Source: Symbiobacterium sp040797425 (GTDB lineage: Bacteria > Bacillota > Sulfobacillia > Symbiobacteriales > Symbiobacteriaceae). Taken from it: DNA of 26,796 nucleotides. Under the pieces are notes generated by a model that saw nothing but the letters and a program-made list of their open reading frames with translations, was not told the origin of the DNA and made no database searches. This document shows positions 25,255 through 26,796 of the stretch, one piece after another. The position numbers and the translations under genes are program-made. The stretch is from contig NZ_JBFNEH010000048.1 in NCBI RefSeq assembly GCF_040797425.1, positions 1 through 26,796 on the forward strand. The letters are read 5' to 3'. How positions within the stretch are numbered: position 1 is the first letter of the stretch; the number at the start of each line of letters is the position of its first letter.

Positions 25255-25991
25255 AGGGTAAACGGGCCCTGGTGACCGGGGCCTCGAAGGGGCTGGGGGC
25301 GGCGGTGGCCCGGCGCCTCGCAGAGGCCGGGGCCGACGTGGCCGTCCACTACCGCGGGGACCGGGCCGGCGCCGAGGAGACCGCCCGGGCCGTGGTCGCC
25401 GCGGGCCGGCAGGCCCTGCTGATACCCGCTGACCTCGCCCGGCCGAAGGAGGCCGAGGAGCTGGTGGCGCGGGTGGCCGACGCCTGGGGCGGTCTGGACC
25501 TCCTGGTGAACAACGCCGGAGTGGCGCCGGTGCGCCCGTGGGACCAGGTGACGCCGGCGGAGTGGGCGGAGGTGCTGGCGGCCAACCTGAGCGGCCCCTT
25601 CTACGTGATGCGGGCGGCGCTGCCGCTGCTCAGGGCAGGACGGGAGCCGGCGGTGGTGAACGTGGGCTCGGTGGTCAGCTTCAACGGCGGCGCGTTTGGC
25701 CCCGCCTACGCCGCAGCGAAGGCGGGGCTGGTGGGGCTCACCCGATCGGCCGCCCGGGAGTGGGGGCCCCTGGGCATCCGGGTGAACTGCGTGGCGCCGG
25801 GGCCCATCGAGTCGCCGCTGGCCCGGGCCCTGCCGGCGCCGGTGCTGGAAGCAATGAAGGCGCAGACCCCCCTCCGCCGCCTGGGCACCTTCGCCGAGGC
25901 GGCCGAGGTAATCTGCTGGCTCCTCTCTCCCGCCGCCGCCTTCGTGACAGGCCAGACGGTGGTGGTGGACGGCGGCCGGGTGATGAGTTAG
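25245..25991 (+). CDS. Short-chain dehydrogenase/reductase (FabG-like)
   Basis: The 248-residue product is a classical SDR: TGASKGLG (cofactor loop, near residue 12), NNAG (about 86), the catalytic Ser in VGSVVSF, YAAAK with catalytic Tyr and Lys, then PGPI and the C-terminal FVTGQTVVVDGG. Length and motifs match the FabG/3-oxoacyl-ACP reductase group, but the same group contains many alcohol and dihydrodiol dehydrogenases. The GTG start overlaps the preceding gene by 10 bases and follows GAGGCGGTGATC, a near-perfect match to the anti-SD. As the last gene of the operon it could reduce the aldehyde to an alcohol, or oxidise a dihydrodiol ring; sequence does not decide. Confidence 0.9.
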   Translation: MELKGKRALVTGASKGLGAAVARRLAEAGADVAVHYRGDRAGAEETARAVVAAGRQALLIPADLARPKEAEELVARVADAWGGLDLLVNNAGVAPVRPWDQVTPAEWAEVLAANLSGPFYVMRAALPLLRAGREPAVVNVGSVVSFNGGAFGPAYAAAKAGLVGLTRSAAREWGPLGIRVNCVAPGPIESPLARALPAPVLEAMKAQTPLRRLGTFAEAAEVICWLLSPAAAFVTGQTVVVDGGRVMS

Positions 25992-26054
25992 ACGGGCGGG
26001 TAAAGGGGCGAAGCACCTGGTAGCGGGCTCATTGGGCTACCGTGCGGCGGTATG

Positions 26055-26657
26055 CTAGGTAGCCGGCTCCACGGGCTGGCGCAGGATGGTCTTCAGCTTC
26101 TCCGGGGCGGTGCGCCGGAAGTCGGAGAGGTAGACCTCGTGGTGCCGGCCGCGCGGGCGGTAGCCCTGGGCCGCGATGAAGGCGTGGAGCCGCGTGATGG
26201 CCGGCCCCTCCTCCGCGAAGGGCCCCACGTGGAGCACCTGCGCAGCGGTGCCCTCCGCGAATCGCTCGAACCGCACGTCGAGAATCCGTGGGTTCTTCTT
26301 CTTCGCCGCCGCCTGGATCCGGGCGGCGGCAAAGTGCTGCTCGGTCACCCAATCCGGCATCCGGATGAGGAGCTGCCACTGCCACTCCTCTCGCGAGGTC
26401 CCGGCCCACGCCTCCGGCCGTTCGACCCACCAGAGCCCCTCCAGGGGCGGCACCTTGAAGTCCCTTCCCTCGGCCTTCAGTTGAAACTTCAGGGTGTAGG
26501 CGAGGGCGTAGAGCGCCTCCACGGCCTGCTGGAACGCGGGGCTCTCGGGCGCGCCGGCCCCGGAGAGCGTGAGGCACCAGGTCTCGGGCACCTGGACGAT
26601 TTCGGGCTCCCTTCTGGCGCTGTAGAGTACCTTTTCGGCATCGGCGGGCTGGACCAT
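26055..26657 (-). CDS. GyrI-like small-molecule-binding domain protein
   Basis: The 200-residue product matches the COG4832-type GyrI-like family. The family blocks AVEALYALAYTLKFQLK and PPLEGLWW are clear, and the second half contains the GyrI repeat with VLHVGPFAEEGPAI and HHEVYLSDFRR. Such domains bind amphipathic small molecules and are often next to drug-responsive regulators. The ATG at 26657 is chosen because GGGAGGAGGAG lies just upstream and homologues start at the equivalent point. The same frame remains open to the window edge, and the extra residues (for example AMFDRSLALIAAELQWL) look protein-like and helical, so a fusion to an upstream domain is possible. Confidence 0.85.
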   Translation of the reverse strand: MVQPADAEKVLYSARREPEIVQVPETWCLTLSGAGAPESPAFQQAVEALYALAYTLKFQLKAEGRDFKVPPLEGLWWVERPEAWAGTSREEWQWQLLIRMPDWVTEQHFAAARIQAAAKKKNPRILDVRFERFAEGTAAQVLHVGPFAEEGPAITRLHAFIAAQGYRPRGRHHEVYLSDFRRTAPEKLKTILRQPVEPAT

Positions 26658-26796
26658 GACGGACTCCTCCTCCCGGGCATACTGGGATTCGAACGCGGTG
26701 AGCCACTGCAGTTCCGCGGCGATGAGGGCGAGCGAGCGGTCGAACATGGCGGTGACGAAGAAGGGCGTGTCCAGACCGGCGCGGCAACCGCGGTCT

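Noticed and set aside
26018..26041. Hairpin GGTAGC/GCTACC between the SDR and GyrI-like genes as a terminator
   Set aside because: Only 6 bp with no T-run; too weak to call.

Overview
The window looks like chromosomal DNA from a high-GC member of the Firmicutes/Clostridia, Symbiobacterium-like in character. The Gram-positive signals are strong AGGAGG-type ribosome binding sites, a sigA/dnaG pair, and homologues of three Bacillus genes that normally sit beside it: the PPDK-regulator family gene yqfL, trmK/yqfN and nif3/yqfO. GC content is very high, so long antisense open frames are common and were discarded. No insertion sequence, phage gene, CRISPR array or rRNA was seen.

Layout. 80-1225 (+) is a membrane-anchored metallophosphoesterase. 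1310-4127 (-) is a compact operon trmK - nif3 - ABC ATPase. 4235-5080 (+) is a PrcB-family lipoprotein whose reading frame runs deep into the convergent DUF2804 gene (4712-5725, -), followed by a D-lyxose isomerase-family cupin (5834-6382, -). 6383-7123 holds a stretch without a convincing gene and two tRNA genes (CAU and Asn-GUU), each with its own promoter and terminator. 7316-10232 (-) is the glyoxylate shunt, aceB-aceA. 10581-13638 (-) is dnaG-sigA. 13902-17394 (-) is pyruvate phosphate dikinase with its bifunctional regulator just upstream and overlapping it.

From 17.6 kb the content is accessory: a lipoyl-less 2-oxoacid dehydrogenase E2 catalytic domain (+) faces an orphan E1 alpha (-); a 570-base gap contains a large inverted repeat with a 14-bp hairpin; then a GNAT acetyltransferase (-). 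A tightly coupled five-gene operon (20665-25991, +) follows: cyclase-family hydrolase, isochorismate-synthase-type enzyme, minimal adenylating ligase, acyl reductase/aldehyde dehydrogenase-like protein and SDR. The window closes with a GyrI-like protein (-).

How the genes fit together. The glyoxylate shunt, PPDK and PPDK regulator form a coherent gluconeogenic set for growth on two-carbon units or pyruvate. The five-gene operon reads as an uncharacterised route from chorismate to a reduced aromatic or cyclic product (acid activation, reduction to aldehyde, reduction to alcohol), and is the best candidate for an undescribed system here. Its ligase and reductase recall the EhpF/EhpG pair of griseoluteate-type phenazine tailoring, but no phenazine core genes are present. 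All functional calls come from motif recognition by eye; no database search was run.
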